Part shown: piece after piece, positions 7,917 to 17,449 of the stretch
Layout of the letters: every line of letters begins with the position of its first letter
Numbering within the stretch: position 1 is the stretch's first letter
Origin: Rhizobium sp. ACO-34A
Lineage (GTDB): Bacteria; Pseudomonadota; Alphaproteobacteria; Rhizobiales; Rhizobiaceae
Assembly (NCBI GenBank): GCA_002600635.1
Contig: CP021373.1
Span: 248,001-312,000 of the forward strand
Direction: 5' to 3'
DNA length: 64,000 bases
Notes under the pieces: model-generated
Database searches by the model: none
What the model was told of the DNA's origin: nothing
The model's input: the letters and a program-made list of their open reading frames with translations, nothing else
Made by a program: the position numbers and the translations under genes

Positions 7917-9998
7917 CTATCGCACCTGTTCCAGCAGATCCCGCTGATCGGCAACGATTGAAGCCGCCTCGTTTCTTAGGACGTCCTTTGCGTTCTTTCG
8001 GGCATCTTCCATCGCGATATCCGCCTGCAGGCCGCGTTCATCCGCCTGCAGACCATCGTCCGGTCCGCGAAGCAGGCCATCGTCTTCCTGCTCGCGAGCC
8101 TTCAGGCGATTTGCAAGAGCGGTCATCTCGTTGCGGCGTTCGGTCTCGTTGAGAGAGACGGTGCGTTTTTCGCGCTGTGCCTTCAGTTCCGCGGCATCTT
8201 CCACGAAACGTTGAAAGTCCGGATCCTTTTCCACCCGGGCCTCATGAAGGCTTTGCAGCTTCGGCAGCACGGCGGTCATCCCGGTGTTGATCTTGTATTT
8301 CGCAGGCTTGATCTCTGTCCAGGGCAGCGCATTTTCATAGCTCGCTTCACCGAGGGTCTTGGGGTCGGAAAGACCGGGCAGGCTGATATCGGGCGTCACG
8401 CCACGCAGCTGCGTCGTTCCCCCGTCAACCCGAAAGAACTGGGCAACCGTAAACTTCAGCTGACCGAACTTCGGTTCGCTGTTGCGCGCCACCTGATCGA
8501 GGTCGACGACCGTCTGCACGGTGCCCTTGCCGAAGCTGGGTTCACCGACAATCACTCCCCGGCCATAATCCTGTATCGCCGCGGCAAAAATCTCGGAGGC
8601 AGACGCCGACCCGCGATTGATCAATACGCCCACGGGGCCAGTCCAGGCAGGCTTGGAAAGGTCGTCGCTCTGCACCTTTACCTTGCCTTCGGCGTTGCGC
8701 TGCTGGACCACGGGGCCTTTGCCGATAAACAGGCCCGTCAGGTCGATCGCCTCGGACAGCGAGCCGCCGCCATTGTCGCGCAGATCGACCAGAACGCCAT
8801 CCACATTGTCATGCTTCAACTCGCCGAGAAGTTTTGCAACATCGCGGCTTGCGCTTCTGTAGTCCTTGTCGCCTTTCTGCCGCGCATCGAAATCCTCATA
8901 GAATGTCGGCAGGGTAATCACGCCGATCCTGCGCGTGATGCCGGCCTCGTCGACCGGAAGGATGTCCTTCTGGGCAGCCTGCTTCTCCAGGTTGACCTTG
9001 TCCCGCACCAGATCGATCACGCGGTGGCTGCCCCCTTCGCCGGCATCTGCCGGCAGGATATCCAGGCGAACGACGGTATCCTTTTCCCCGCGTATCAATT
9101 GCACGACCGCATCGAGACGCGTGCCCACGACTTCCTGCACGGCGCCGTTTTCGCCCTGACCGACACCGATGATGCGGTCTCCGACGGCAAGTTTGCCGGA
9201 CAATTGCGCCGGTCCACCGGGCACCAGTTCACGGACGGTTGTGTAGCCGTCGCGTTCCTGCAGCACGGCCCCGATGCCAACCAGTGAAAGCTTCATCGAG
9301 ATATCGAAGTTCTCCGAAGCGGCGACACCGAAGTAGTCCGTGTGCGGATCGACCGATGTCGTGTAGGCGGCCATGAACGACTGGAAGACATCGTCGCTCT
9401 TGTATGTTTGAACGCGCTCCAGGATGTTCTTGTAGCGCTTGTCGAGCGTATCGCGGATTGCCTCGTCGGACCGGCCCGCCAGCTTCAGCCGTAGCCAGTC
9501 GGATTTGACGCGTTTGCGCCAGAGGTCATCGATCTCGGCCTCTGATCGCGCCCAGGTTCCGTTGTCGTCCGGCAGCGTGTAGTTCTCCTGCGCGGTGAAA
9601 TCGAAGTGCTGTTTGAGAAGCCCGCGCGCATGGGTCATGCGCTCGATAATCCGTTGCGTATAGACATTGAAGATCGAAAACGGGATCTTCAGGTCCTCGG
9701 CAGCTATGGCATCGTCGATATTGGTCCTGTCGGCCATGAACTTATCGATATCCGCCTGCAGGAACAGACTCCGGTCCGGGTCCAGAGACTTGATGAACCT
9801 GTCCATTATCTTCGCCGACAATGTGTCGTCGAGCGGAACGGGCTTATAGGCGTATCGCGTCAGGAACTGCGCGCTCAGATTTGCGGCCTGCCCCTGCTGT
9901 TCACTCGGTGACAGAACCGGCGGGGCTCCGGCATCAAGCGCGTAAGCCGGCGGAGCGATTGCAAGGAGAAGGGCAATGAAACCGTATTGAAGGCGCAT
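7917..9998 (-). CDS. prc: Tail-specific (carboxy-terminal-processing) periplasmic protease
   Basis: 693 residues, close to E. coli Prc (about 680), with a Sec signal (MRLQYGFIALLLAIAPPAYA). Order: N-terminal helical TSP domain (~35-230), PDZ domain (~240-330, GIGAVLQERDGYTTVRELVPG), S41 peptidase domain (~335-560) with the catalytic Ser in GSASASEIFAA and Lys in PSFGKGTVQ, then the C-terminal DUF3340-type charged region. It degrades or trims periplasmic proteins from their C-termini, including cell-wall hydrolases in other bacteria. Its short upstream region has only a weak ribosome site. It appears monocistronic. Confidence 0.93.
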   Translation of the reverse strand: MRLQYGFIALLLAIAPPAYALDAGAPPVLSPSEQQGQAANLSAQFLTRYAYKPVPLDDTLSAKIMDRFIKSLDPDRSLFLQADIDKFMADRTNIDDAIAAEDLKIPFSIFNVYTQRIIERMTHARGLLKQHFDFTAQENYTLPDDNGTWARSEAEIDDLWRKRVKSDWLRLKLAGRSDEAIRDTLDKRYKNILERVQTYKSDDVFQSFMAAYTTSVDPHTDYFGVAASENFDISMKLSLVGIGAVLQERDGYTTVRELVPGGPAQLSGKLAVGDRIIGVGQGENGAVQEVVGTRLDAVVQLIRGEKDTVVRLDILPADAGEGGSHRVIDLVRDKVNLEKQAAQKDILPVDEAGITRRIGVITLPTFYEDFDARQKGDKDYRSASRDVAKLLGELKHDNVDGVLVDLRDNGGGSLSEAIDLTGLFIGKGPVVQQRNAEGKVKVQSDDLSKPAWTGPVGVLINRGSASASEIFAAAIQDYGRGVIVGEPSFGKGTVQTVVDLDQVARNSEPKFGQLKFTVAQFFRVDGGTTQLRGVTPDISLPGLSDPKTLGEASYENALPWTEIKPAKYKINTGMTAVLPKLQSLHEARVEKDPDFQRFVEDAAELKAQREKRTVSLNETERRNEMTALANRLKAREQEDDGLLRGPDDGLQADERGLQADIAMEDARKNAKDVLRNEAASIVADQRDLLEQVR

Positions 9999-10430
9999 TC
10001 AGCTGTGATCCCGGTTGCGATATCATGTCTTTACCATGCGATGTGGGACATGCACGTCGTTTTGGCAATCGCATGTGATGCAACATTTCGTGTCTTTTTG
10101 GCGAAGATGTGGAATGGATGGCCGTAATACCGGCCTGCATCAGCCGCGCAGATCCCGAAACGAGCTGTAAACACCTGTATTCAACCGGCAGGGTCCGCCG
10201 TGTATCCACCCAAGGGGTGTGACAGGCCCACGATAAGGGTTGGCGGTGGAATAGGCTCCATGGTTCGGCGCGTCGCGCTGCTCACCCATGACAAGGCGAT
10301 GGCGCTACCGGAAAACACGCTGCCATTTCAATGCTGTTCTTCGGCTCATATGCCAGACATCAGGAAGGCCCACCTTTCCGGGGCGGGCCAGGTCCTGATT
10401 TGTCATTGCCCCGTTCAAGCGCTCCATCCC
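9999..10430. other. Intergenic region without a supported gene
   Basis: 432 bases between the prc start and the end of the M20 hydrolase operon. Short open frames exist on both strands but none has a plausible ribosome site with coding character. An imperfect GGCCC-rich hairpin lies near 10365-10390, downstream of the M20 gene, and could help end that operon. Nothing else is recognised. Confidence 0.4.
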
Positions 10431-11705
10431 CTATTTTCGCGTGGCGCTCCACTCGGCGATGAAACTGAGCATGATCCTGGTGAAGTCCTTGAGCTCCTCG
10501 ATCGAGACCTGCTCGTTGATGGCATGCGCATGCCGGAGCTTGCCGGGGCCGAAGATGGCGGCCGGTATGCCTTCATGACCGAACCAGCCTCCGTCGGTGA
10601 CGCTCGGCGACACGCTGAGCACGGCCGGCTGACCGGTAACCGCCTGGTATTTTGAAGCCAGCAGCCGGACGCCCGCATGTGTCGGATCGAGTTCCAGCGA
10701 GGGAAAGATTTCTCCTCTGTCCTCGATCATGGATTTCCCGCCCCAGCGGAACTGCGGATGGTTGTCGCGCAGCCAGGGGTCGGCGTCCGCCACCCGACGG
10801 ATATGGGTTTCGATTTCCTCGACGATCGTCTCGTGATCCTCGTTCGGATAGTAATGCACGGTGATCCAAAGCCGGCATTCGTCGGCGATGAAGGCCGCGT
10901 GCCTTCCACCTTCGATGACCGCGGGATTGATGGTGGTGGAGCCGAGCGGGCATCCCGGATAGGATTTGGTCACCGCCCAGTGCCGCTCGAGATCCTGCAG
11001 GCCCTGGATGATCTTCATCATCTTTTCGATGGCGCTGGCGCCAACGAGCCCGCCGCCCGCATGGATCATCTGGCGGCGAGTGCCGTCGTGGAAGCTTTGC
11101 GGGCTCTTGATGGTGATCCAGCCGGTAATAACCCCGCCTTGCCCCTCGATCTGCAGGTCGGAAGTGTCGACGACCAGCGCCAGGTCCGCCGTATAGCCGC
11201 GCTTGCAGCAATCGAGCGTTCCGGCTTCGCCCACTTCCTCGCCGATCACGGACTGGAAAGTGATGTCACCCGGCAGGGGATAACCGGCCTCACGCAGAAG
11301 CTTGAGGGCGAACAGCGCGCCCGCGAGCCCGCCCTTCATGTCCGCCGTCCCTCTGCCGATGACGACCCCGTCCCGCACGACGGGATCGAAGGGGCCTGTC
11401 TCCCAGACCTCGTCCGGGCTGACCTCGGCAACGTCCATGTGTCCGTTGATGATCAGGCTCTTGTGGCCTTCGCTGTCCGTGCCCTTGAGAACGCCAACGA
11501 CATTGAAATCGCCGGGATACATCTCCCACTTGTCGACGGAGAAGCCGAGTTCCTCAAGGCATGAGGCTATGAAGGCCTGCGCTTCGCCAGTATTGCGGGC
11601 GGGCGGCGCGGGTGTCCGGAAGGAGACCAGCTTGCAGAGCAGGTCCACCAGTTCGCCTTCCCGGCTGTCGATCTGGTCAATGAGCGACTGGATATCGGTA
11701 TTCAT
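10431..11705 (-). CDS. M20 family metallo-deacylase, formylaminopyrimidine deformylase-like
   Basis: 424 residues of the ArgE/DapE/M20 fold. Metal-site motifs are visible: NGHMDVAEV (first His and Asp), GRGTADMKGG (bridging Asp), VIGEEVGEAG (catalytic Glu and ligand Glu), LVVDTSD, and a late HAINE. In Bacillus, the M20 enzyme YlmB deformylates N-formyl-4-amino-5-aminomethyl-2-methylpyrimidine in a thiamin-breakdown salvage route together with ThiXYZ and TenA. Here the gene is last in an operon with ThiY, ThiX, ThiZ and TenA, so that role is the best call. A general ArgE/DapE-type N-deacylase would be the alternative. It starts 84 bases after thiY. Confidence 0.82.
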   Translation of the reverse strand: MNTDIQSLIDQIDSREGELVDLLCKLVSFRTPAPPARNTGEAQAFIASCLEELGFSVDKWEMYPGDFNVVGVLKGTDSEGHKSLIINGHMDVAEVSPDEVWETGPFDPVVRDGVVIGRGTADMKGGLAGALFALKLLREAGYPLPGDITFQSVIGEEVGEAGTLDCCKRGYTADLALVVDTSDLQIEGQGGVITGWITIKSPQSFHDGTRRQMIHAGGGLVGASAIEKMMKIIQGLQDLERHWAVTKSYPGCPLGSTTINPAVIEGGRHAAFIADECRLWITVHYYPNEDHETIVEEIETHIRRVADADPWLRDNHPQFRWGGKSMIEDRGEIFPSLELDPTHAGVRLLASKYQAVTGQPAVLSVSPSVTDGGWFGHEGIPAAIFGPGKLRHAHAINEQVSIEELKDFTRIMLSFIAEWSATRK

Positions 11706-11789
11706 CTGGGAATGCTCTCGGTTCTCGGGGAGAAGGGGGCCGGCACGGAGGGAATCGGCCGGATCCCGAACGATCCGGCCGTCCGCCGA

Positions 11790-12725
11790 TCACTTGAGTT
11801 CGACGGCGTAGTCCGCCAGTGGAAGCTCCGCCTTGATCAGCTTGTTCTGGAAAAGGAACTTCCCGTACCCTTCGTAGCGCGCGACATCGAGGGCCAGCGG
11901 ATCCTTGGCGAACATCGGCAGCGTGTCCTTCCAGGCCTGCTTGTTCAGGTTGTTGTCGAGATCCGGATGGGCCTTGGCGAAGGCTTCCCAGGTCTCCTGC
12001 GGATGGGCCAGCAGGTATTCGGTTCCCTTCTTCAGGGCGTCCATGAACTTCTTGATCTTTGGATCGCCGACATTGTCCTTGTTGGCGAGCACGATGAGTT
12101 CGTCATAGGCGGGAACGCCGAAGTCCTCGACATTGAACAGGACCGGCTCGACGCCGAGATCGCGGATCTCCGTGGCTTCGAAGTTGCGATATCCTCCGAT
12201 CACAGCATCCACCTGCCCTGCCATCAGCGAACTGACGAGCTGGAAGTTCACGTTGATCATGGAAACATCGTTGAGTGTCAGTCCGCCCTGCTGGAGCATG
12301 GTTCCGAGGGTTGCCTCCTCGATGCCGCTCACGGAATAGCCGATCTTCTTGCCTTTCAGGTCGGCCATCGACTTGATGCCGGACGAGCCGAGAACGGCGA
12401 TGGTGTTCAGCGGCGAGTTCACGATGGTTCCCACGCGCACGAGGGGCAGCCCTTCCTGGGCATACATGTAGAGCTGAGGCTGATAGCTGATCGCGATATC
12501 GCCCTGCTTTGCGGCGACGAGGCGCGGCGGCATGCTCGGATCGGCCGGCGGTACGATCTCGACCTCGAGGCCGGCTTCCTTGAAGGCGCCGATCTGTTCC
12601 GCAACCAGAATGGGGGCGTGGTCGGGGTTGATGAACCAGTCGAGAAGCACTGTCACCTTCTCGGCGGCTTGCGCCGAACTGATCATCATGGTGAATGCGA
12701 CGCCGACCATCAGTCTCTTGAGCAT
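11790..12725 (-). CDS. thiY: ThiY-like pyrimidine-precursor ABC substrate-binding protein
   Basis: 311 residues of the NMT1/THI5-like periplasmic-binding family. Start chosen at MLKRLMVGVAF, which begins a signal peptide cleaved near SSAQA and has an AAGGAA ribosome site; the longer in-frame start would bury the signal. The mature protein begins KVTVLLDWFINPDHAPI, matching the THI5-type L-D-W-x-x-N-x-x-H motif, and includes a GxxEATLGTML segment typical of the family. Known members bind formylaminopyrimidine or hydroxymethylpyrimidine. Co-transcribed with ThiX and ThiZ. Regulation by a TPP riboswitch was looked for and not found. Confidence 0.88.
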   Translation of the reverse strand: MLKRLMVGVAFTMMISSAQAAEKVTVLLDWFINPDHAPILVAEQIGAFKEAGLEVEIVPPADPSMPPRLVAAKQGDIAISYQPQLYMYAQEGLPLVRVGTIVNSPLNTIAVLGSSGIKSMADLKGKKIGYSVSGIEEATLGTMLQQGGLTLNDVSMINVNFQLVSSLMAGQVDAVIGGYRNFEATEIRDLGVEPVLFNVEDFGVPAYDELIVLANKDNVGDPKIKKFMDALKKGTEYLLAHPQETWEAFAKAHPDLDNNLNKQAWKDTLPMFAKDPLALDVARYEGYGKFLFQNKLIKAELPLADYAVELK

Positions 12726-12771
12726 GGCTGTTCCTTTCCGGGGTTCGTTATCGTTGTGGATTTTTCGGTAA

Positions 12772-13551
12772 TCAGTCGGCCCGGTTGGCATCCGGGACCC
12801 AATAGAGGATGCGCTTCAGCAGGACGTCGACCAGTTGCCAAAGGGCGACCGCCATGAGCGAGAGCACGAACAGGGCTGCGAAGCAGACGGCCGTCTGCAT
12901 GCGGGCATTGGCATTGAGCATCACGTAGCCGAGACCACCGGCCGACCCCACCCATTCGCCGATGACGGCGCCGATCGGCGCGACCGCGGCGGCCACCCGC
13001 AATCCGGAGCCGAACGCCGGCAGAGCCGCGACCAGACGCACATGGCGAAGCTGCGAGTAGGAGGAAGCGCCCATGGTTCTGGCAAGGTCCATCCATCCCG
13101 TTTCCGTGCGGCGAAGTCCGTCATAGAACGAGGCGGCGACCGGAAAGAAGATCACCAGCGAGGCGGCGACGATCTTGGAGGAGAGGCCGAAGCCGAACCA
13201 GAGGACGAGCAGGGGCGCAAGCGCGAAGATCGGGATGGCCTGGCTGATCACGAGTACCGGCATCAGCCATCGCTGCAGCAACGGCGAGTAGACCATCAGC
13301 AGTGCGAGCAGGGCCCCGCATGACAGGCCGAAGAACAGGCCCAGCAGGATTTCCGACGCCGTGATCAGCGTATGTTCGAGCAGGTAGCTGCGACCGTTCC
13401 ACAGCGCCTCCGCCACGACCGGCGGTGTCGGCAACATGTAGGGTGGCAGTCGGAACAGCACAGCGGCGGCCCACCAGAGGCCGATGAGCCCGCAGAAGAT
13501 GACGAGGCCGCGGCCGCCGGCTCCGAGATGGTTGAAGAGCTTGCGGTTCAT
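12772..13551 (-). CDS. thiX: ThiX-like ABC permease
   Basis: 259 residues, about six transmembrane helices, with the BPD_transp_1 EAA-type loop (TGWMDLARTMGASSYSQLRHV, i.e. A-x-x-x-G-A-S). This is the nitrate/sulfonate/taurine/thiamin-precursor permease family (SsuC/ThiX). Its ATG overlaps the stop of the ATPase gene upstream by four bases (ATGA), so the two are translationally coupled. With ThiY and ThiZ it forms the importer for pyrimidine moieties of degraded thiamin. Confidence 0.88.
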   Translation of the reverse strand: MNRKLFNHLGAGGRGLVIFCGLIGLWWAAAVLFRLPPYMLPTPPVVAEALWNGRSYLLEHTLITASEILLGLFFGLSCGALLALLMVYSPLLQRWLMPVLVISQAIPIFALAPLLVLWFGFGLSSKIVAASLVIFFPVAASFYDGLRRTETGWMDLARTMGASSYSQLRHVRLVAALPAFGSGLRVAAAVAPIGAVIGEWVGSAGGLGYVMLNANARMQTAVCFAALFVLSLMAVALWQLVDVLLKRILYWVPDANRAD

Positions 13552-14330
13552 CGGGCATTCTCCACGAAAAGGCGCAGCAGTTCGCCCTGGCTCTTCTGGA
13601 GGTCAGGATCATCGGGAGATCGCGGCGGCTTTCCTGCCACGGTGATCGGGGTTCCGAGCCTTGCCGGATGTCCGGAAAGGACGATGAGGTGGTGGCCCAG
13701 GCGGCAGGCCTCCATGGGATCGTGCGTGATGAGGAGCACCGTTCGGTCCGCGAGCATTTCCGCCGCGAGATCCTGGACCATGGCGCGGGTGATGGCATCA
13801 AGCGCCGAGAATGGTTCGTCCATCAGCACGATGGGCCGCCGTTCGTAGAGGGTACGGGCGATTGCCGCGCGCTGGCGCATGCCGCCGGAAAGGGCGGACG
13901 GCAGAACCTTGTGCCGGTTGCCGAGCCCGACGCGCTCCAGCAGATGTTCGGCCCAATCCCTGTCCACCTTTTCATGGCGGAGCCGGGCGCCGAGCGTGAC
14001 GTTTTCAAAGACGTTCAGCCAGGGAAACAAAAGGTCCTGCTGGCCCATATAGGCGATGCGGTTCGCAACTGGCTGGCCATCCGTGCCGGTCACCTTTCCA
14101 GCCGTCGCCTTGGCGAGGCCGCCGATGATTTTCAGGAGGCTGCTTTTTCCAACCCCGCTCGACCCCAGGAGCACGACGAATTCACCACCGCCGATCTCGA
14201 AGTTCAGGTTCTCGAAGATGGTATGCTCGCCGAAACGCAAGGTCAGGTTCTCGACGCGAATGCCGGGCGTTGCATTCTGCGAGGACTGTCGGGCGCCTGC
14301 CGGCGGGCGTATCGTTTGATGTGCGTTCAA
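13548..14330 (-). CDS. thiZ: ThiZ-like ABC ATPase
   Basis: 260 residues. Walker A GSSGVGKSSL, Q-loop near MGQQDLLFPW, signature LSGGMRQR, Walker B IVLMDEPFSALD and the switch His (LLITHDPMEA) are all present. Start is a TTG with an AGAGG ribosome site 5 bases upstream; no ATG occurs before the nucleotide-binding core. It energises ThiX/ThiY uptake. Gene order tenA-thiZ-thiX-thiY-M20 on one strand, with overlaps or short gaps, indicates one operon. Confidence 0.88.
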   Translation of the reverse strand: MNAHQTIRPPAGARQSSQNATPGIRVENLTLRFGEHTIFENLNFEIGGGEFVVLLGSSGVGKSSLLKIIGGLAKATAGKVTGTDGQPVANRIAYMGQQDLLFPWLNVFENVTLGARLRHEKVDRDWAEHLLERVGLGNRHKVLPSALSGGMRQRAAIARTLYERRPIVLMDEPFSALDAITRAMVQDLAAEMLADRTVLLITHDPMEACRLGHHLIVLSGHPARLGTPITVAGKPPRSPDDPDLQKSQGELLRLFVENAR

Positions 14331-14375
14331 GACGGCCTCTCTTGCTTCTGGCGTTTGGGTCGGGTGCCGGATCGC

Positions 14376-15083
14376 CTATTCGGCGGCGTCCAGCAGGGTG
14401 GACGGCCCGGCATTCAGGCCCATCTGCCAGAAATTGGCCTCCAGGCGCGTCGCCGTCCTGAAGATGGCCAGAAGCTGGTCGAAGCGCGCCTCCGCCCCGC
14501 GGCGCTGGCCAATCGTATCAAGCGCGTTGATCGCGTCCTGAACGCTCTGCAGATAGTGTTCCCCCTCATAGTTGCGCAGCCAGTCCCCATAGGGGTTGCC
14601 TTCCAGCACCGTGGTGTCTTCGGACATCAGGATCTGGCCAATCTCGCCGTAGCCGGCGACACAGGGGATGAGCGCCACCATCAGGTCGAGGATGTCGCCC
14701 GAGAGGCCGGCATCGAGCACGAAGCGGGTATAGGTCATCGTCTCCGGCGCTTCCGGTTCCGCCGCCATCATGTCCTCGGTCAATCCCCAGGATGTGCAAT
14801 AGCCGACATGCACCGGCAGTTCGTCGATGATGGCGTTCAGCGACCTTGTGGCCGAACGGACCTCCTCGATCGAGCCTCCCTTGTAGGCAAGCAGAGCGTA
14901 GGCACGGGCGAAATGGATGAGGAAGAGATAGTCCTGTGTCAGGAACCGCCTGAAGCAGGGTTGCGGCAGTTCGCCGGTGCCCAGTTGCCTGACGAAGGGG
15001 TGGCGAACATAGGCATCCCAGTCTTCCGCCGCGGCCGCGCGAAGCTTGCCGAACAGGCCGTACTCAAAATCGATCTTCTTCAT
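14376..15083 (-). CDS. tenA: TenA family thiaminase II / aminopyrimidine aminohydrolase
   Basis: 235 residues, the usual TenA length, starting at MKKIDFEYGLF with a GGGAAC ribosome site. The catalytic Cys is in ALIPCVAGYGEIG (P-C-x-x-G-Y) and a conserved Glu near the C-terminus in LEANFWQMG. TenA hydrolyses 4-amino-5-aminomethyl-2-methylpyrimidine to the hydroxymethyl form for thiamin resynthesis. With an M20 deformylase-like enzyme and ThiXYZ in the same operon, salvage of base-degraded thiamin is strongly indicated. An in-frame extension to 15236 is low-complexity and not supported. Confidence 0.93.
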   Translation of the reverse strand: MKKIDFEYGLFGKLRAAAAEDWDAYVRHPFVRQLGTGELPQPCFRRFLTQDYLFLIHFARAYALLAYKGGSIEEVRSATRSLNAIIDELPVHVGYCTSWGLTEDMMAAEPEAPETMTYTRFVLDAGLSGDILDLMVALIPCVAGYGEIGQILMSEDTTVLEGNPYGDWLRNYEGEHYLQSVQDAINALDTIGQRRGAEARFDQLLAIFRTATRLEANFWQMGLNAGPSTLLDAAE

Positions 15084-15147
15084 GTGAAGTTCCCGTTGGT
15101 CACCGCGACCGGCATGACCGGCCGCCTGCATTGATCCCTGGTCGGCG

Positions 15148-16473
15148 TCAGGCCTTGCTGCGCTTGACGACCATCTTGTCCTTGATGCGCCGGAATGCGG
15201 CGTTTGCTTCGCGTACGATCTTCTTCTCGTCGACAAGCGTCAGCTCCCGGCCCCGCATCACGACCTTGCCGTCGATGATCGAGGTGTCGACGACACTGCC
15301 GTTCGAGGCGAAGACGAGATGGCTGGTCATATGGACCGCCGTATCGCGAAGGAGCGGCGTGAAGATCGCGCTGTTCGTCTCGACCAGGATGATGTCCGCC
15401 TTCCGCCCGGCGGAGAGTTGCCCCGTCTGGTGACCGAGCGCCCTGGCGCCGTTGTTGGTCGCCATGCGCAGCACGTCCCCGGCCTGCATGAGGCTCGCAT
15501 CGACCCGGCTCGCCCGCTGCAGCAGCGACGCATATTTCATGACCTCGAACATGTCGGCGCTGTTGTTGCACTCCACGGCATCGTGTCCGAGGCCGACATT
15601 GATGCCGGCGGCCAGCATTTCGGGAACGCGGGCAATCCCGTTTCCGAGTTTGGCGTTGGAGTTGGGGTTATGGGAGATGTGGGTACCGGTCTCGGCCATC
15701 ATCTCGATCTCGCGATCGCTCAGCCATACGCAATGAGCGGCGATCGTATCCGGTCCCAGCAGCCCTGTGTCGTAGGCGAGCTCCGTCGGGCGGCGGCCGA
15801 ATTTTTCCAGGCAGAAGTCGACTTCAGTCTTCGACTCGTTCAGGTGGACATGGACACCGCATTTCAGGTCGTTGGCCATGGCCCTCGCTTCGCGGAGCAG
15901 GTCCGGCGAGGCCAATGGCAGCCATTCGATGCCGACGCGGACCTCGACGCGGCCATTGGCCTTGCCATGGTTGCGCTGGTAGGCGTCGTAATTGTCCTGA
16001 AGGCTGTCGAGGTCGTGCTCCTCAAGCGCGACATCATTCGAGAGCACCGCACGGATGCCGATGTCCTCGGCGGCCTGTGCCAGCGCATCGAGCTGCCGGT
16101 ACATGTCGTTGACGGTGGTCGCCCCGGACTTTACCGATTCCGTATAGCTCGCAAGCGCCGCCCAATAGGCCGCCTCCGGATCGAGCGCCCTGATCAGCGG
16201 ATACCAGCATTCATCGAGATATTCCCACAGCGGCATGTGGTCGTTGAACCCCTTGCCGATGGCTGTGTGGTAATGCAGGTCGATCAGGCCGGGCATGACG
16301 ATCTTGTCGGTCGCGTCGATGACTTCGTCGGCGCTTCCCTCGTCGACCGGCTGCCCTTCCGGCACGATAGCCGTGATCCGGTCGTCATCGATGATGACGC
16401 TTGCCGTCTCGTGGTACGTACCCGCCTCGTCCAGCGTAAGGACCATGCCGTTCTTGATGATGAGCCGCGTCAT
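15148..16473 (-). CDS. TrzA/AtzA-type amidohydrolase (deaminase/chlorohydrolase superfamily)
   Basis: 441 residues. Metal-site elements of the amidohydrolase superfamily are present: H-x-H (DLHYHTAIGKG), a later His (HVHLNES), HCVWLSD, and a late GLGHDAVECNN in which the Asp fits the conserved catalytic position. The family includes cytosine, guanine and methylthioadenosine deaminases and s-triazine hydrolases. A good ribosome site (GGGGAAGAAGAG) precedes the ATG. It is the first gene of the operon with tenA and thiZXY, so a substrate related to a 4-aminopyrimidine (for example deamination of a thiamin-derived ring) is plausible but inferred. It is not part of the known FAMP salvage route. 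Confidence 0.82.
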   Translation of the reverse strand: MTRLIIKNGMVLTLDEAGTYHETASVIIDDDRITAIVPEGQPVDEGSADEVIDATDKIVMPGLIDLHYHTAIGKGFNDHMPLWEYLDECWYPLIRALDPEAAYWAALASYTESVKSGATTVNDMYRQLDALAQAAEDIGIRAVLSNDVALEEHDLDSLQDNYDAYQRNHGKANGRVEVRVGIEWLPLASPDLLREARAMANDLKCGVHVHLNESKTEVDFCLEKFGRRPTELAYDTGLLGPDTIAAHCVWLSDREIEMMAETGTHISHNPNSNAKLGNGIARVPEMLAAGINVGLGHDAVECNNSADMFEVMKYASLLQRASRVDASLMQAGDVLRMATNNGARALGHQTGQLSAGRKADIILVETNSAIFTPLLRDTAVHMTSHLVFASNGSVVDTSIIDGKVVMRGRELTLVDEKKIVREANAAFRRIKDKMVVKRSKA

Positions 16474-16892
16474 CTCTTCTTCCCCGATTTCATGAATGAA
16501 CGGGCGCTCCCGGCTCGCGCCGAAGGCACCGCAGAATGCACGCTAGCAGCACGCAGACACCCTTTCGAATCGAGAGTGGTGCTTGGCGCGTTGCCGAAAT
16601 TCGAACTCCATTCGAACATTTCCGCCTCCTCTCCGGTCACTGGCCAAATAATCGGCAATCACTCGGTGTGATCCCATCAATGCATTGATTTTAATTGTAT
16701 TTATTGATGCCCCGGGTGAGGCGTATGCCTATTGAACAGTCACGTTTCCATGTGTTGCCTCTGGTCGCAGAAGGCGTTGCGGAAAAGGCAATTCCAGAGG
16801 CTGCGGTAACGCCTGCCTGCTGTCCTTCAATACGGCGGAAGGCACCGCTGTTTCGATCCGTGATGGTGCGGGAGGCGCATCCGCATGCCGTG
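16474..16892. other. Region between thi-salvage operon and rutF, with palindromes
   Basis: 419 bases. It holds the promoter for the amidohydrolase-tenA-thi operon and the 3' side of rutF. A perfect 14-bp palindrome ATCAATGCATTGAT (16676-16689) and an inverted repeat ATCAC-N5-GTGAT (16658-16672) lie about 190-215 bases upstream of the operon start. No TPP-riboswitch consensus was found on the minus strand. Confidence 0.4.
16676..16689. promoter_or_regulatory. 14-bp perfect palindrome, candidate operator
   Basis: ATCAATGCATTGAT is a perfect palindrome in an AT-rich patch; a second inverted repeat (ATCAC-N5-GTGAT, 16658-16672) sits next to it. Likely regulator binding area upstream of the thi-salvage operon; regulator unknown. 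Confidence 0.35.
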
Positions 16893-17426
16893 TCAGAAGC
16901 TGTGATACGCGCGGTCGAAATAGATGAGGGGGCGACCGTCCTCCTCGCTGGTCATGTCTTCGACCGCGCACATCAGAACGTCGTGGGTGCCGCCGTCGCA
17001 GATGGAGACGATCCGGCAATCGAAGGATGCCAGCGCTCCTTCGAGAACCGGTGCACCGGTCGCAAGCGTCGACCAGCGGGCCGCGGCGAAGCGCTGCTCG
17101 ACGGGTGTCCTGCCGCCGAAGAGGCCGCAGAGTTCCCGGTGCCGGCTGCTGGTGACGTTGACGCAAAGGGTTCGGTTCGCCGTGACCGCGGCATAGGCGG
17201 AACTGCCCTTGTTCAGGCAGACCAGCAGGGTCGGCGGATCGTCGGATACGCTGCACACCGCGGTTGCCGCAAATCCGGCCAGTCCTGCCGGCCCGTCCGT
17301 CGTGGCAATTGTCACCGCCGCGCCGAGGCGGGCCATCCCGTTCCGATATCGAATACTCTGCAAACCCTGAACCGTTGCCATGGCCCGTGGATCCTTTGTT
17401 GCGGTTTGCGCCTGCAAGACCTGCAT
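16893..17426 (-). CDS. rutF: RutF-like FMN reductase
   Basis: 177 residues of the flavin reductase (split-barrel) family that supplies reduced flavin to two-component monooxygenases. Features include a [25 protein letters not shown] core (first half shown in short) and a late C-terminal H-S-F ending typical of RutF/HpaC. It lies 23 bases downstream of the rutD-like gene, likely co-transcribed. The nearby divergent rutA-like monooxygenase would use the reduced FMN it makes. Confidence 0.85.
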   Translation of the reverse strand: MQVLQAQTATKDPRAMATVQGLQSIRYRNGMARLGAAVTIATTDGPAGLAGFAATAVCSVSDDPPTLLVCLNKGSSAYAAVTANRTLCVNVTSSRHRELCGLFGGRTPVEQRFAAARWSTLATGAPVLEGALASFDCRIVSICDGGTHDVLMCAVEDMTSEEDGRPLIYFDRAYHSF

Positions 17427-17449
17427 GTCTCCATCCTTTCAGAACTGTT

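Noticed and set aside
16474..16700. TPP riboswitch upstream of the thi-salvage operon.
   Set aside because: Neither the CTGAGA element nor the TGATCTGGATAAT-like 3' element was found on the minus strand.
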